A stretch of 64,000 bases of DNA from Lanius collurio (lineage: Eukaryota; Chordata; Aves; Passeriformes; Laniidae), in contig JACBWW010000015.1 in assembly GCA_020086605.1 (NCBI GenBank), positions 6,841,513-6,905,512 of the forward strand, in the 5' to 3' direction. Shown in pieces: positions 40,854 to 52,720 of the stretch. The first letter of the stretch is position 1; every line of letters starts with the position of its first letter. A model generated the notes under the pieces. The model searched no databases and had not been told where the DNA came from. It worked only from the letters and a program-made list of their open reading frames with translations. A program made the translations under genes and the position numbers.

Positions 40854-42379
40854 CAAATATTTTTATTGTCCTACTTAAACATGTGATCACAGATAGTGAC
40901 AACATTTGAGTAACTCAGCAAATTGTCTCTTGTTTTCCGAGTTGCCGTAATTAGTTGTACCCTCTGTTTCCCCACTGTCAAGCAATACATCATATACATG
41001 TGAAGATGGATAACAAGCAGATGTTTTGACAACTTTTTACACATAATTTGATCATATTTTTAATTCTTGGTCAGGAAAGGAAACTGTTTTAACAAACCCA
41101 GTTCTCGTAGCCTATGTCACTGCTGATCTACTATCCATTTCTCCTCTTACTAGTCCTGCAGCAACATTAGCAGAAGGAAAAGGTGCCTGCACCTTTCCTG
41201 TTTGCCATTCAGTTTCTCAACTGCAATAATTGTCTACAAGCTGCACTAAACTGTCAGGTACTGGAGCCCAAGTCACATCTTTCCCTCTGCTGAGGAGTGA
41301 CAACAAACAGCTGTGTTTGCCAACTTTTTTACATCACTATAGCTGTCTACTCAGTGAGCATCAGTCCAAACTCTCTAATATCTCAGAGTGTCTTAAGAGC
41401 TCATTTAAGCTAAAGAAATAAACTAAATAAAACTTAAAGAAAATAAAGGCATTTTACACCCATTTTTAAGAAAACAAAACAAAACAAAGGACTGTAACTG
41501 AAAACAATTGTGGCTCAGCTCCACAAGCCATTTAGATACTCTACAAGTACCGAAATAACTCAGTTGTCCTTAGTCTAAAAGCTGATGGTCAAATCTGAGA
41601 ATATAAGTTAGATACCTAAATAGCTCTGAGAACCATCTTCACCTGCTTTGGAGCTGTGGAAACTGCTGCCCCTCTCAGCGAAGACTGACAGTCCAGGGCA
41701 GAGCTGAACTGTATGCTTGTTAAGCACTATTATTTTGCACTACACATGACAGATACAATCAGAGCTAGAACAGTGCAGCTTCAAAGCAATAAACACTCAA
41801 CATGTCCTCTGTTGTGGTTTCCCTGAATGACTTTCAGTCACATGCAGTGCTGATTGAATACAAGATATAACTTCAGATAAACACTTGAAAACATACACTA
41901 ACTTTACTATGATTAGCAGCCAGGTGTCATCTGATTTCAGTATAGTAAATATTTGCCATATGAAGTTTATAAGAAAGTTCTCTAATCCCTTTAGAAAAAC
42001 AGAGCACGGGGAAAAAAAACTAGAGGTGTGTTCATTTTCTATTTGTCTTTCACATAATGCTCTACTTTTTCTTTCAAAATAAAGCAGATTTGATTCTGGG
42101 CTTCAGTATTCCTTAAGATTCATTTCCAGGTCCTCTGGATAGCTGGTTATCTACAGATATTCTACTGTATGTGGAATGAGAAAGATCTCATTCCTCTTGA
42201 GAACTAAGGGGTACTGATGAAGTTGCTCTCATCTTTCCAGTTTTCTGGTTTGAGGATAAGGGTTCAACACCCAACAACCTGGCTGCGATTATAAATCCTT
42301 GGTCGCCATTCTATTTATTTTTCAGTTTTTACAGGATGAAATCTGGCCAGATTTATGGAACAGATTATCTTGATTTCAC

Positions 42380-43555
42380 ACAGGCAAGGGGTCAGGCCCA
42401 GCCAGGACAGGTTTATGAAAGTCTGGTCCTGCCTGCCTAGCATGACCTCCTCCTATAAGCAGGTACCCTGCCTAGTAGATCTGGGGAAGGGCTGTGTATA
42501 CCGTCTACCTGGTCTCCAGTAAAGCCTTTGATACTACCTCTCACAGCATTCTCCTGGAGAAGCTGGCATCTTAGACAGGTACACTCTTCACTGGATAAAA
42601 AAGTGGCTGGATGGCCAGCCCTGAGAATCCAGAGGGTGGAAGAATGGAAGTGTTGTTCCCCAGGGAATCGGTACTTGGGACAGTACTTTTGAACATCTTT
42701 ATTGATGATCTAGAAGGGGATCAAGTGCACCCTCAGCCAGGTTGCAGATGACACCAAGTTGGATGAGAGTGTCAACCTGTTGGAGGGCAGGAAGGCTCTA
42801 AAGAGGGATCTGGACAGGCTGGATCAAGGACTGAGGCCCCTGGGTCATAACAACTCCATGCAGCGTTAAAGGCTTACAGATGCACATCTAGAAAGCTGCC
42901 CAGAGGAAAAGGACCTGGGGGTGCTGGTTGGCAGCGTCTGAACATGAGCCAGCTGTGCCCAGGTGGCCAAGAAGGCCAATGGCATCCTGGCCTGTACCAG
43001 CAATAGTGTGGCCAGCAGGACCAGGGCAGTGACTGTCCCTCCGTACTCAGCCCTGGTGAGGCCACACATCAAGTGCTGTGTCCAGTTCTGGGCCCTTCAG
43101 TACAGGAAAGACACTGAGGTTCTGGAGTGTGTCCAGAGAAGGGCAACAAATCTGGTGAAGGGTCTGGAGCACAAGTCCTGTGAGGAGCAACTGAGAACTG
43201 TTTAGCCCGGAGAAAAAGAGACTCAGGGAAGACCTGAGCCTCTCTACAACTGCTTGAAAGGAGGTTGTGGTGGGGGTCGGTCTCTTCTCCCAGTGATAGG
43301 ACAAGGGGAACTGGCCTCAAGTTGCACCAGGGGAGGTTCACATTGGAGATTAGGAAAAATTTCTTCACTTGAGAGAGTAGTTAAGCACTGGGACAGGCTG
43401 CCCAGGGAAGTGGTGGGCTCACCATCCCTAGAAGTATTCAAAAAATGAGTGGACATGGCACTTTGTGATATTGTTTACTGGTCATGGTGTTAGATCAGAG
43501 ACTGGACTTGATGGTCTTGCAGGTCTATTCTAATATTAATGATACTATTATTCCT
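42380..43555 (+). mobile_element. 5'-truncated CR1 LINE, 3' half
   Basis: About 1.2 kb in plus orientation carry hallmark avian CR1 segments in the right order. These are a degenerate piece of the reverse transcriptase region (aaagcctttgatactac, then ggttgcagatgacaccaag), the linking blocks (ctggacaggctggatcaagg, ctgtgtccagttctgggccc, gtgtccagagaagggcaac), and the conserved 3' block (agcactgggacaggctgccc followed by agggaagtggtgggctcacc). It ends near gacttgatggtcttgcaggt and a degenerate tail. It has several stops and indels, is cut at the 5' end and cannot move. Open frames inside it are LINE remnants, not host genes. Confidence 0.95.
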
Positions 43556-44876
43556 TTCAAATGAGAAATAAAGAAAAGGAACTGTTTCTGCAACTTGCAA
43601 TTTTCTTTTGTTTAAGTTTTCAAAACTGAAGGGTTACTGCTGTAACCTAGCAAAACACCTCAGAGGACACGAGTGAGAAACTTCTTGCGATTTTTTAAAT
43701 TTGTGGCAGTGTATTTTGTGCAGTGGGACAAAATCAGAAGGCAAAGGAAAGGTGGCTGCATACGTAGAGTACTCATGAGTGTTTAAGGGCTACTTGTAGG
43801 GGCTGCATGTAGAAGGCTAGTTGAAACTTGTATTTCTGTCTGCTCCTTTATGCCATTTGTTCTTCACATAAAGACATGGAGGTTATTTTTAAAATGCAGA
43901 TGTGACTGAGGGCAAAGGGCTAACAAAGGGAAAGACTGTATGCGTGATTTGATATGGAAGCTAGAAAGGATAAAAATTTGGAATTTTGTGAATTATCTTG
44001 TTACCGATCTGAAGAGAAGATAGTAACTAGGATTTTTCTTGGTCTCTACTGATAGCTCATTAGCAGAACAGCACATCTTGCTGCAAATGCTTTATCAGCT
44101 TACTGTGTGGCCCAAGAGTCCTAACAACAAAAATCAAGAAACAATAACCACTAATTAGTGAAACCATGACCTTTTGTGTACTTAGAGCAGACTTTTAAAA
44201 TTAATACAGACTTCTTCATTAGGCAACTCAGAAATTTTCTTTGGTTATGATAGCAAAAAGTACTCACTTTGCAAAGCATATATACTTTGCACGTAGTCAG
44301 GTGTGTAGAAAAGAGAATACTGTTTCCTGAAGTGAAATCCTAGACCTCAACAATTGATTCTTTCCATTCTTTTAACTAATGGAGCTTTGCTGGCTGCAGC
44401 TGGAATCCAGCAAAGCAGTCAATAGCAAATCATTCTTTCTGAGCTTCCTGTTGTAAATGCTGTTGCTATTGGATTTAACACTGAAGCCTTGGATATATCT
44501 ACAGCAAAAACTGTTCTAATGCAATGTAGAATACTAGGAAGGAGTAGAATACCTGCGTAACGAAACTTTTTAGATGTATAGTAAGGACATAGCATAACAC
44601 TAGATTTAGTGGTGTCTTTAGTAGTAGTAATAATAAAATAAATTTTAACTACCATAAACTAAAGCAACACTGCAAGATTTTACTAGTCCTTTAGTCTCAA
44701 GAAACAACATGCAGCTGCTCAAATTTCTTAGACTTCTCTCTCATACTGACACTTCAGACACTGCAGCAGAACTGCAAACACTTTGATAAAGTGTATGTCC
44801 TGCTTACTGTAGGACATAGCTTCATTGTTGGTTGCACGCTCTGATTTTAATGTCTGATGAACGCTCATGCACTTAC

Positions 44877-45062
44877 TAAGCAAGGGAGGCAGCCAATTCA
44901 CGTTGACTTCACAGTGGGAATCCAGAAATGTCAAGACTTCTCCTCTAGCCAGCGAGGCTCCCAGCAGCCTGGTCCGAATGAGCCCTTCTCGTTTCTTGGT
45001 ACGCACAATCCTCACCTTGGCAAAACGGACCATGTATTCCTCCAGCTTCTCTTTTAAATGTT
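44877..45062 (-). CDS. GALNTL6: GALNTL6 internal exon A: catalytic domain with DxH metal site
   Basis: This exon encodes part of the GT-A catalytic domain of a polypeptide N-acetylgalactosaminyltransferase-like protein. The family sits in the Golgi as type II membrane proteins and adds GalNAc to Ser/Thr to start mucin-type O-glycans. The 186-bp exon starts with two bases of a split Glu codon, then 61 full codons from [10 protein letters not shown] to NVNWLPPLL, and ends with the first base of a split Asn codon. A pyrimidine-rich acceptor ending in ctttctag lies upstream and a gtaagt donor follows. FLDSHCE holds the DxH pair (full codons 47 and 49) that binds Mn2+ in the family. [12 protein letters not shown] is the conserved block before it. 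Compared with human GALNTL6 as I recall it, only a few conservative changes are seen (for example LARG for MARG). Activity of GALNTL6 itself is poorly established, so enzyme function is inferred from the family. Confidence 0.97.
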
Positions 45063-46020
45063 CTAGAAAGAAGGGCAAAAAAAGTGTCAGTGGTGCCAGG
45101 CCTGGAGGAGCCAACAGAAGGACAGGTTGGCGTACAACCTGCAAGGAGCTTATCTACTTCCATCTCTTGTCACTTCAAGTCCTCCAAACCCTGCCACAAA
45201 TCCTCCCGAGATGGTTCAGAAAGTGCAAATATTCTCTTTTATCACACAGAGGAAGACACTGACATTCTGCTGCAGTTGCTACTGGCAACCTGCCATCCAC
45301 GATATAATGGCCAAAATAGCTGCAGGATATTCATCCATTCTCTGGCTCCTGCAGCCCAGGGCCATATAAACACTCTGGTGTGTAATTTTATAACCAGTGT
45401 CCTTTCCAAGTCAGTTTCTTATATAAACTTATTATGAAGAACTATGCATACAAATAAATTTAAAAAAACAAAAATAGCATGATGAGATTGTTTTCGTAAT
45501 GGGAAGGGAAACCAACATGAAGAGAGATTTTAATAGCTGGATATCTGCATGACAGCATACAGAAAGCTGAATTTCTAATAAAATTAAGCTGCAAATATAG
45601 AGTAGTTGATAGGCTCTCTTGTTCTGTTTGTATCGCAAAACATCATTTATAGAAACATTTTTTTCTTCAGACAAAAAAATGCACCCTAAGATTCATAAAA
45701 AAATCCAACAACAAAAAAACACCCCACAGTTTTGCCTCTTCCTAAACACATCTGCAAGACAAATTCTGATCTTTTGTCTTTGCTATAACACCTCAGCTTG
45801 CCACTCATCACTTTGGAAAAATATGATAACTTCATTTGTCAGGGAAAAAAAAGAAGAGAAAAGCTTAGTCTCTGATAACTAAAACCATTGATAAACTACA
45901 TTTAGTGATGCTAGGGGTTGCAAGCTAAGTCTCACTGAAATGTCTTTGTAAGGTTATGCTTTTTTCTGATATCAGCTACTAATTCTTTGGACTTTTATGG
46001 ACACCACAGGCCTTGTTCCT

Positions 46021-46543
46021 TGTGGGGAAACACAAAAGGTGGAAAAGCTTTTAGGTGTGAGAAAAAAGCAGGTTTCAGAAATAAAGCTGAACAGTTTAGG
46101 GGTTAGCTTTGGCTGCGAAAACCTGAAGAAGATACAATTATATAGCAAGCAAGGACATTAAAACAATGGTTAGAGTTTCTAGGTTTGGCTGAGATAGGTT
46201 TTGAAGTTGCTTAGCAAGATAGATAAGTTTAAGCCTAATAATGAAATATCATGTATTATTATATAAGGCATAACAAGCGAGTATTGTGTACAACAGATGT
46301 ATGTGAGCTATTTTGAGATTGGTTAAACAGTTGTCTGTAAACTTTAGAAGCATGCTATTGGCTGAAAAGCTTTTAAGAATGCTCTGTAATTAGGAAGTCT
46401 TGGGATGCCTGTGACTGTGTGAGCTTTGTACCATCTCTATCTCAACTCTGTATGTGAGACTGATAACAGAATAAAATAAAAAAAAGGCTCCTGGAACGCC
46501 TGTCTGGGCTCCCCATCCTGTTTGCTCAACGAAAATGCTGACA
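46021..46543 (+). mobile_element. Probable solo LTR of an avian ERV
   Basis: A 523-bp block starts TGTGGGGAAAC and ends ATGCTGACA, giving TG...CA ends. It has a polyadenylation signal AATAAA at 46470-46475 and, after it, cctggaacgcctgtctgggc, a typical short R-U5 layout. The 5-bp flanks are ttcct (46016-46020) and gtcct (46544-46548), matching at four of five positions, so the target duplication is only probable. No internal retroviral region is seen beside it. It lies in the intron on the strand opposite to GALNTL6. Confidence 0.7.
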
Positions 46544-49500
46544 GTCCTGTCCTTAAATCATTACAGATTGCAAGACTTTTGCTGTGGAGTAGCCAACAGT
46601 ATTTCCACTCAGCAGTATCCTGGAGTATATAATGCTGACACACAAATTAAGGTCAATGAGCAAACACGTCACAGCACCGACAGCGCAACACAGGATCCTG
46701 TGTGAAAATAAAATTAAGATCCAGTGAAATAGAGCTCCCTGCACATGTTTCTTTCCATCTTGTTTTTTTCCTAGCTGATAAACATGTAAGACTTTCCAAA
46801 GTGACCTGCAGATTAGGAAGAAGTAGAACACTGATGTATATTTATGTGTATTTAGTGGAAGAGTACTACATGGGATGGTTCTCTGTACCATGGAATCCTG
46901 ATGCACACTGGCACAGAAGAAGGGCTGGGAACATCAGTCTGCAAGGATTACAGAACAGGGGGCTTCTGGGAGGAGAAACTCAACATTGTGGAGACATCCT
47001 GAGTCAAGAGAGAAGCTTGTGCTCATAGTACTGCCTGGGAGAAGTATTAGGTCAAGTGAGGAAAGCCAAGTCTGAGGCAGAAACAAAAATAAAGAATGAC
47101 ATTCAGATAAATATAGAATGTTTTGTCTTTTACTCTGTGGTTGACTGTAGAATACACATTAAATTCTGAAATAAGAAGGAAAGAAGTATCCCTTTTTCCA
47201 TCCCATTTCACTATTTACATACTCAATAAAACCCCAACACAATCCCCTAACAGTAACAATGTCAAGAGATGTCCTGTGTCTTGAATGGTGGGTTTTGTAT
47301 GACCAACCAAATTCACAAGCCCTATGTGCTACTCTGACTCATTTTAGGTAGCAGCTACAATTCAGTTTTGTGACTGAACTGAGGTTAATTCAAGCCCTGG
47401 ATCATTTTGTGCCCACAGGCAAGACTGTTTAAAGTGTATATTTATTGAACTGTTTTTCTGTTTTTATGAGCTCCATTGAGACTATTCCCATAGCGCAGGA
47501 ATACAGAAGAAGGGAAATAGACCTTAAAAACAAAGATACAAAGACCTTGCAGGTAATATAAGAAAGTCTGTTAGGGCTGTCAGTCTGGATTTTTTTCTGT
47601 ATTGTAAATCGTATCATCTAATAGCCATGAAAAATGAAAAAGCTCCAAAGTGACAGGTTATTACATATTTCCAAAGTAAATCAAATCTAATCAGTTAGGT
47701 ACCAGAGGTTCTGTGAGTCCTCAGACACCAGAAATTTCCTGCAGCTCTCTAAGGCCACCTAACCCTTCTGCTCTTCCATCCACAAGTCTTCAATTTGTTT
47801 GCACTGAATAGTGCATAGGGACCCAGCACCAAGAGCAAGACCCCATTGCTGCACACTGTACAGACAAGTGCCAAAAAGAACTGGGCTACTCAGCCAGAAC
47901 ACACCTCTCCAGCTGTGGAAGCAACCACTAAATGCCTTGGCTGTAGTACAAATGCCCACTGGCACCTGCCTGCCCTCAGAGATGGGGTCACTGCTGAGGC
48001 TCTAAGCTGACCAGAGGAGCTGACCAGCAACCACACAGCTCTGAATTTCATTATGTGTCAGACACGATTGCTTTACTCTTCCCCTTCTCTAGGCACTTTC
48101 CCTCTTTGTGGGTGAAGGCAGCTACCAACAAAGCACCTAAACACTCTGATGGAGAGAAGTAGGAGCCTCACTTGGACAATTCAAATTGTTTGTGGGGTTG
48201 GTAGGCTCTCGAATGCCTGTAGGCACCTTCCCTAGCTGGGTGTCACACTGATTAATGTAAGGCCCTTACAACAGGCAGTTTGAATGTGGCCATCACTGAT
48301 GTTTAAATGAACTCATACAAACACACCCTTCTCACTGAAATTCAATCTCATACAAAGGAATTAATTTCATTCCTTACACATTTTTCAGCGAGCAAATTCT
48401 GAAAGCTGAGTGCCTATCTTCTCAGGAAAACACTTCAGGGAGGGATGATGTGAACTATCAAATTACAATACATTCTTTTCTGTTCTTATATCAATTGCTA
48501 AATAACAATAGAATTGAATAATATGATTTGATTGTCATCAGTTGTATTGGAGCTTGAAATCCATGAAATCAATGGTAGTTCATACTGTTTTTTCATTACT
48601 TCAGATTCCTTGCAAACTCGGGAAACAGGTCTCTTAAATTTTACATCTTTTACATCTTTTTTTTTTTTTTTTTGGTAAGGATAATATCTGAAATTCTGTG
48701 GAATAAACAAAAGCTCTGTACTACCTTTCTCCCCCTCACTCTGATAGCTCTTCACACATTTCAGACAGTATATCACCTTATTTGTGAAGAACTGCATTTA
48801 AACATCCAGTACATCTTTTGATGCCAGAATTACGTATCCCAAAATTGTTTTCATCTAGTCAATTAGTCCTATGACCAAATAGTTTTATTATTTTATTCTT
48901 GTTGCTTAAAAAAAAAAGAAGCAGAAATACACAAAAAATTTGCACTGCTTGTTTACACATAATTCTAAATGCATCCTAATTTAGACATATGTGGAAGTAG
49001 TAAGGAAGAAAAAAGCAATAACTTATGAATTTTATAGAGCTTAGACAAGTGACATTAAAAGGTCAGGTTTACATACAAATCAAAATATATGGACTACTAG
49101 AGATATGCAAGGTATCTAAATTTTATAAACCAGTTACATGTCAGTAATATCCTAACAGTAAGTCATTACGTAGTCAAACAGAGGCCTGCAACAATACTAC
49201 TCTACAGTTCATTTTGAGATATGGCAAGGAAAGTGGTTTGGCAATTTATTTGTGAAAAAAATTCTCAATATCTACAAATAACTACAAAAACATTGCAAAG
49301 TATTTAAGTTCAATGACCAACTCCAATATGGTTCTGAGAAATCTTAAAGTAAAGGAAACAATTCCCCTTTGGATCCCTAAGTAATGATTTTTTAAACTTA
49401 ATTCATTATGAAAGTGCTCTCATAGTCCATTTTCTCCTGCAATGTCTTGTGGCACTATCTGTTTCAAATCTTACCAATCTCTAAAAGCAAAAATAAACAG

Positions 49501-50386
49501 AGTAACAGCCAGAGACAGTAGAACAGTAGTAGTTTTAAAGAAAATGGTAGTATTTTCTACTAGTTATATAAATAGTAAAAACATATTTTTCATTTTGAAC
49601 CACATTTTTGTTTACCAAATAATCTTGTTGTTTGTGATTACTAACAAATTTAAACTTTTTAAATCTTGTAATTTGCCAAATCTATTAGAATAAAGTGCCC
49701 CTTTTCACAGAACTCCATAAATTTCCCTCACAGAAGAGAGAACCAAATATTTTGTTTCCCAGCATTTTCTCACAGAGCCCAACTATTTTGTTGTTAATAT
49801 TATCTCCAGAAGAAGCATCTCACACACAAACCCTCTATGTTACACATATACATTTACTAGTAAGCAAACTGAACAAGTAAACATGCATGAATCAATGTCA
49901 GCACGAAACTATAATTCTAGAGAAATTATTTGAAAGAAATTATAATGCAGTGTGTAAAATAGACAGCAACCTGTAATAAAAAGCCATTCAAATGTCCAGA
50001 GGACAACACATTCTGCCCATTCATTACCAAAAGAAACAGCTTGAACAGATTTGCCATGACAATAGAAAAGGGAGGTAGGATGGTTTAATTTATATTCTGT
50101 AGTACTATATAAATTCCTCTTTCAGAATTGGGCATGAGAGAGAAGCCAATATTTAAATTCTAGAGTGAGCTATAAACGGTACCTTTTGCATATAAAGCCA
50201 AAGCCCCTTTCATTAGATATGGGAACTAAATATCTAATTTGTAATTTAAAAGAAAATACATCATACTTTTCTTTACACTGCTGATCAAATGAATCCATGA
50301 ATCATAAGTTTGACACATGCCAGGCACCTGCTAGGGCAAGAGCTGGCACAAGTGGTGACAAATAAAGAATAATGCACGGGCAGGCT

Positions 50387-50462
50387 GTTTACAGGCTGTC
50401 ACTGCTCTGACAAGTGATGATAAAGGGAGGCATTATGCCTCTTCTAGTGACAGCCTGTAAAC
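50387..50462. repeat. Perfect 17-bp inverted repeat with nested hairpin
   Basis: The arms gtttacaggctgtcact (50387-50403) and agtgacagcctgtaaac (50446-50462) are exactly complementary. The 42-nt spacer holds a second small palindrome, gaggcattatgcctc (7-bp arms, 1-nt centre). Each arm contains GTTTAC/GTAAAC (the core bound by forkhead factors) and CTGTCA/TGACAG (the core bound by MEIS/TGIF-type homeodomains). The surroundings (about 50280-50540) have no transposon signature that I recognise. Regulatory or structural function is inference. Confidence 0.8.
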
Positions 50463-51999
50463 AAATTCTCCATTGTAATTGTTCTGCATGGGCCTCCTCT
50501 GTCTTCATTTCAAGTCTGAAGAAGTTTTTCTAAAATAATAGCAGAGACACAACTGCTTGGTCATAATAACTAAGGATCTACTCAAGCAGAGTACCCACTT
50601 ACTTAATTTGATGCCCAGAAATAAATTGGAAGTCAGAGCTCTGTCTTTCTCAGAAAAAAATCACATAGTAATAAAAGGCATTCTCTTATGTTAGGATGCA
50701 TACAGATGGTATTGCATTATCACAGCAGTACCCATGTTGCTGTGTGACAAGAAATGTTCCTCCAAGGTTATTGAGAATGTGATAAGGGAGACTTAAAAGA
50801 TTATGCAAAAGCTAGAGCTGGTCTCCAGGATGTGCTTGACTGCAGTACAGACCATGAAAAAGGAAGGAAAATACAAAGAAAATCAAGTCTTCTGTTAAGC
50901 CCCACTTCTGTCTGGCCAGGCAAGTCCACCCCAAATCTTTGCCTGTAATAGAGCCCTTCTCCACATCTAGCACCTCAAATTTCTGCCCCAAAGTACTAAC
51001 AATTTCTGTTAAGGATCACTGACCTACAAATTATCAAATATTTAAGAGCAGCAACAGAGTCTGCTAAATGCCTAGATAAACAACTTGAACTAAATCTGTT
51101 TATTTCTAACCTGAATTGGCTGAGAGGTATGTTATTCCATGCTCTGCCATTCCCAACATGAACCATATGCAAACAGAAAAATTACAGTAGTGGAAAAGGT
51201 ATACTGGCCTCTCCTGTTATCTCACCACAGGCATATGGGAGGAAGGAACGTGGCCAAAACTATGTTAGTCTGTGGCCTTAGGTCAGTAAAACAATACATG
51301 AGTGATGCTTTCTCTTGATGAAAATTAAAGCAGTAAAATGGCTATTTTGCCCTGCAAGAGCCACAAGGCCAGCTTTTTTGAGGCCACATCAAGATTTTTC
51401 TCTATCTTTTTTACTCTCTCTGGCCAGCAACGAAGAGCTGTGTGCCAATATGCACAGACAAACCTGCAAGTACACTTATGCCCCATCCATGGCTCTCATA
51501 GTGAGAAGATCCTCCATCACCTTATTATTTCCCTTTCAGCAAGATGGGATTACCTTCCCAGGTAAAATTAGCAAGGATATTCTCCTTTCATTTCCTGAAA
51601 CCTTGAACCAGAACAGCTTAATCTTTGGATGACTGACTTAAGCTTAACAGAAAATACATAAAGGAAACTGAGGGGGTCTATGGTTTTTTCAGTTATTACT
51701 TGCTTTCTGCTGCAATTGACAAGACACCCCTCTCCAGTGCATTGTCATTCTTTTTACTTCCACTGACTGTATGTCTGCTACCATAAAAGCAAATCAGTCT
51801 GAAGAGACAATACAAGGTGAGCCTATGAATTTGGGTACATAATTTTCCTTTCTTCCAGTTTCCCTTTAAGTTTATTATTTGCAGAAGGTCGGTTGGAAGT
51901 GCTAGTTGAACACAGAATGATTGCACAGTCTATACCAGGTCAGCTGCCCCTTTTCATAGCCAAGTCAAAGACTACAAAAAGAACAAGTCCCCTGGTTAT

Positions 52000-52720
52000 A
52001 ACTCTGGGTAAACTAATCCACTGCTGCACTACCCTTCTCATGAATAAGTCTTTTCTAAAGTCCAAGCTGCATCCTGGGTTTGTTGCCTCTTATTATACCA
52101 TCTGCCAGTATCAGGAGTAATTTAGTTTTGTCATTTCTGCAATTCCCATTCAAGTGACTATGGGCAGATGTTAGATCATCATTTAGCTGCTGCTTTGCCA
52201 GACTAAACAAGCCCAGGTTTGTTAGTCTTTCTCAAAGGTCACATACTTTTGGCCCATGACAGTCTTGCCAGTCCTCAGCTAAGCTGACTCCAGCTGTAGT
52301 CCTTGAATTGCAGAGCCCAAAATTGGAGGCAGAATTACAGCTCGGTGCAGAACAAACATGGTAAAAAGCATAATTTAATTTTGTCTGCTTACTCTCATCC
52401 TAGTGTAGCCCAATCCATTTTGCCTTCCTGGTGATAACAAGGCCACCACTTTCTCCTATTCACTTGGTGTCCACTATGACCTTTGCAGGTCCTTTACACC
52501 ACACCAGCTAGCCAGTTTGCATCTTTACTGGTACACGGGGTTATTCACCTAGATGCAGAATCCATCACTCCTTGTTGAACTTTATGAAATTTATTTTGCC
52601 CAATCATAGAGCTTCCTGTATTATTTGATGTGTCAATCACTTTCTCCATTTTTGTATCATCCACACATTTGCTGAGGGCACACTGTCTCATCAGAGACTA
52701 GCACTGACCCCAGTACTTAC
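52000..52720 (-). mobile_element. Ancient CR1 LINE relic
   Basis: Read on the plus strand, this segment shows in reverse the order of blocks seen in old CR1 elements. These are gactaaacaagcccaggttt, gcccaaaattggaggcag, ctccttgttgaactttatga, tttttgtatcatccacacat and tttgctgagggcacactgtc. Divergence is high and there are many small indels, so it predates the CR1 copy at 42380-43555. The part below about 52190 is matched only weakly and that limit is approximate. Confidence 0.75.

Larger units (their letters stand above)
38271..44876. other. GALNTL6: Intron of GALNTL6 between exons A and B
   Basis: A 6.6-kb intron with a gtaagt donor and a tttttcag acceptor. It carries a long inverted repeat at 40808-40853, an (AAAAC)n stretch near 41468-41487 and a 1.2-kb CR1 LINE at about 42380-43555. 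Nothing else recognisable was found. Confidence 0.9.

Noticed and set aside
42866..43456. Several 60-100-codon frames on both strands
   Set aside because: They lie inside the CR1 LINE and are remnants or shadows of it.
38087..44876. Assignment of the enzyme exons to GALNT10 instead of GALNTL6
   Set aside because: [18 protein letters not shown] and the [21 protein letters not shown] stretch follow GALNTL6; GALNT10 differs at these places as I recall it.
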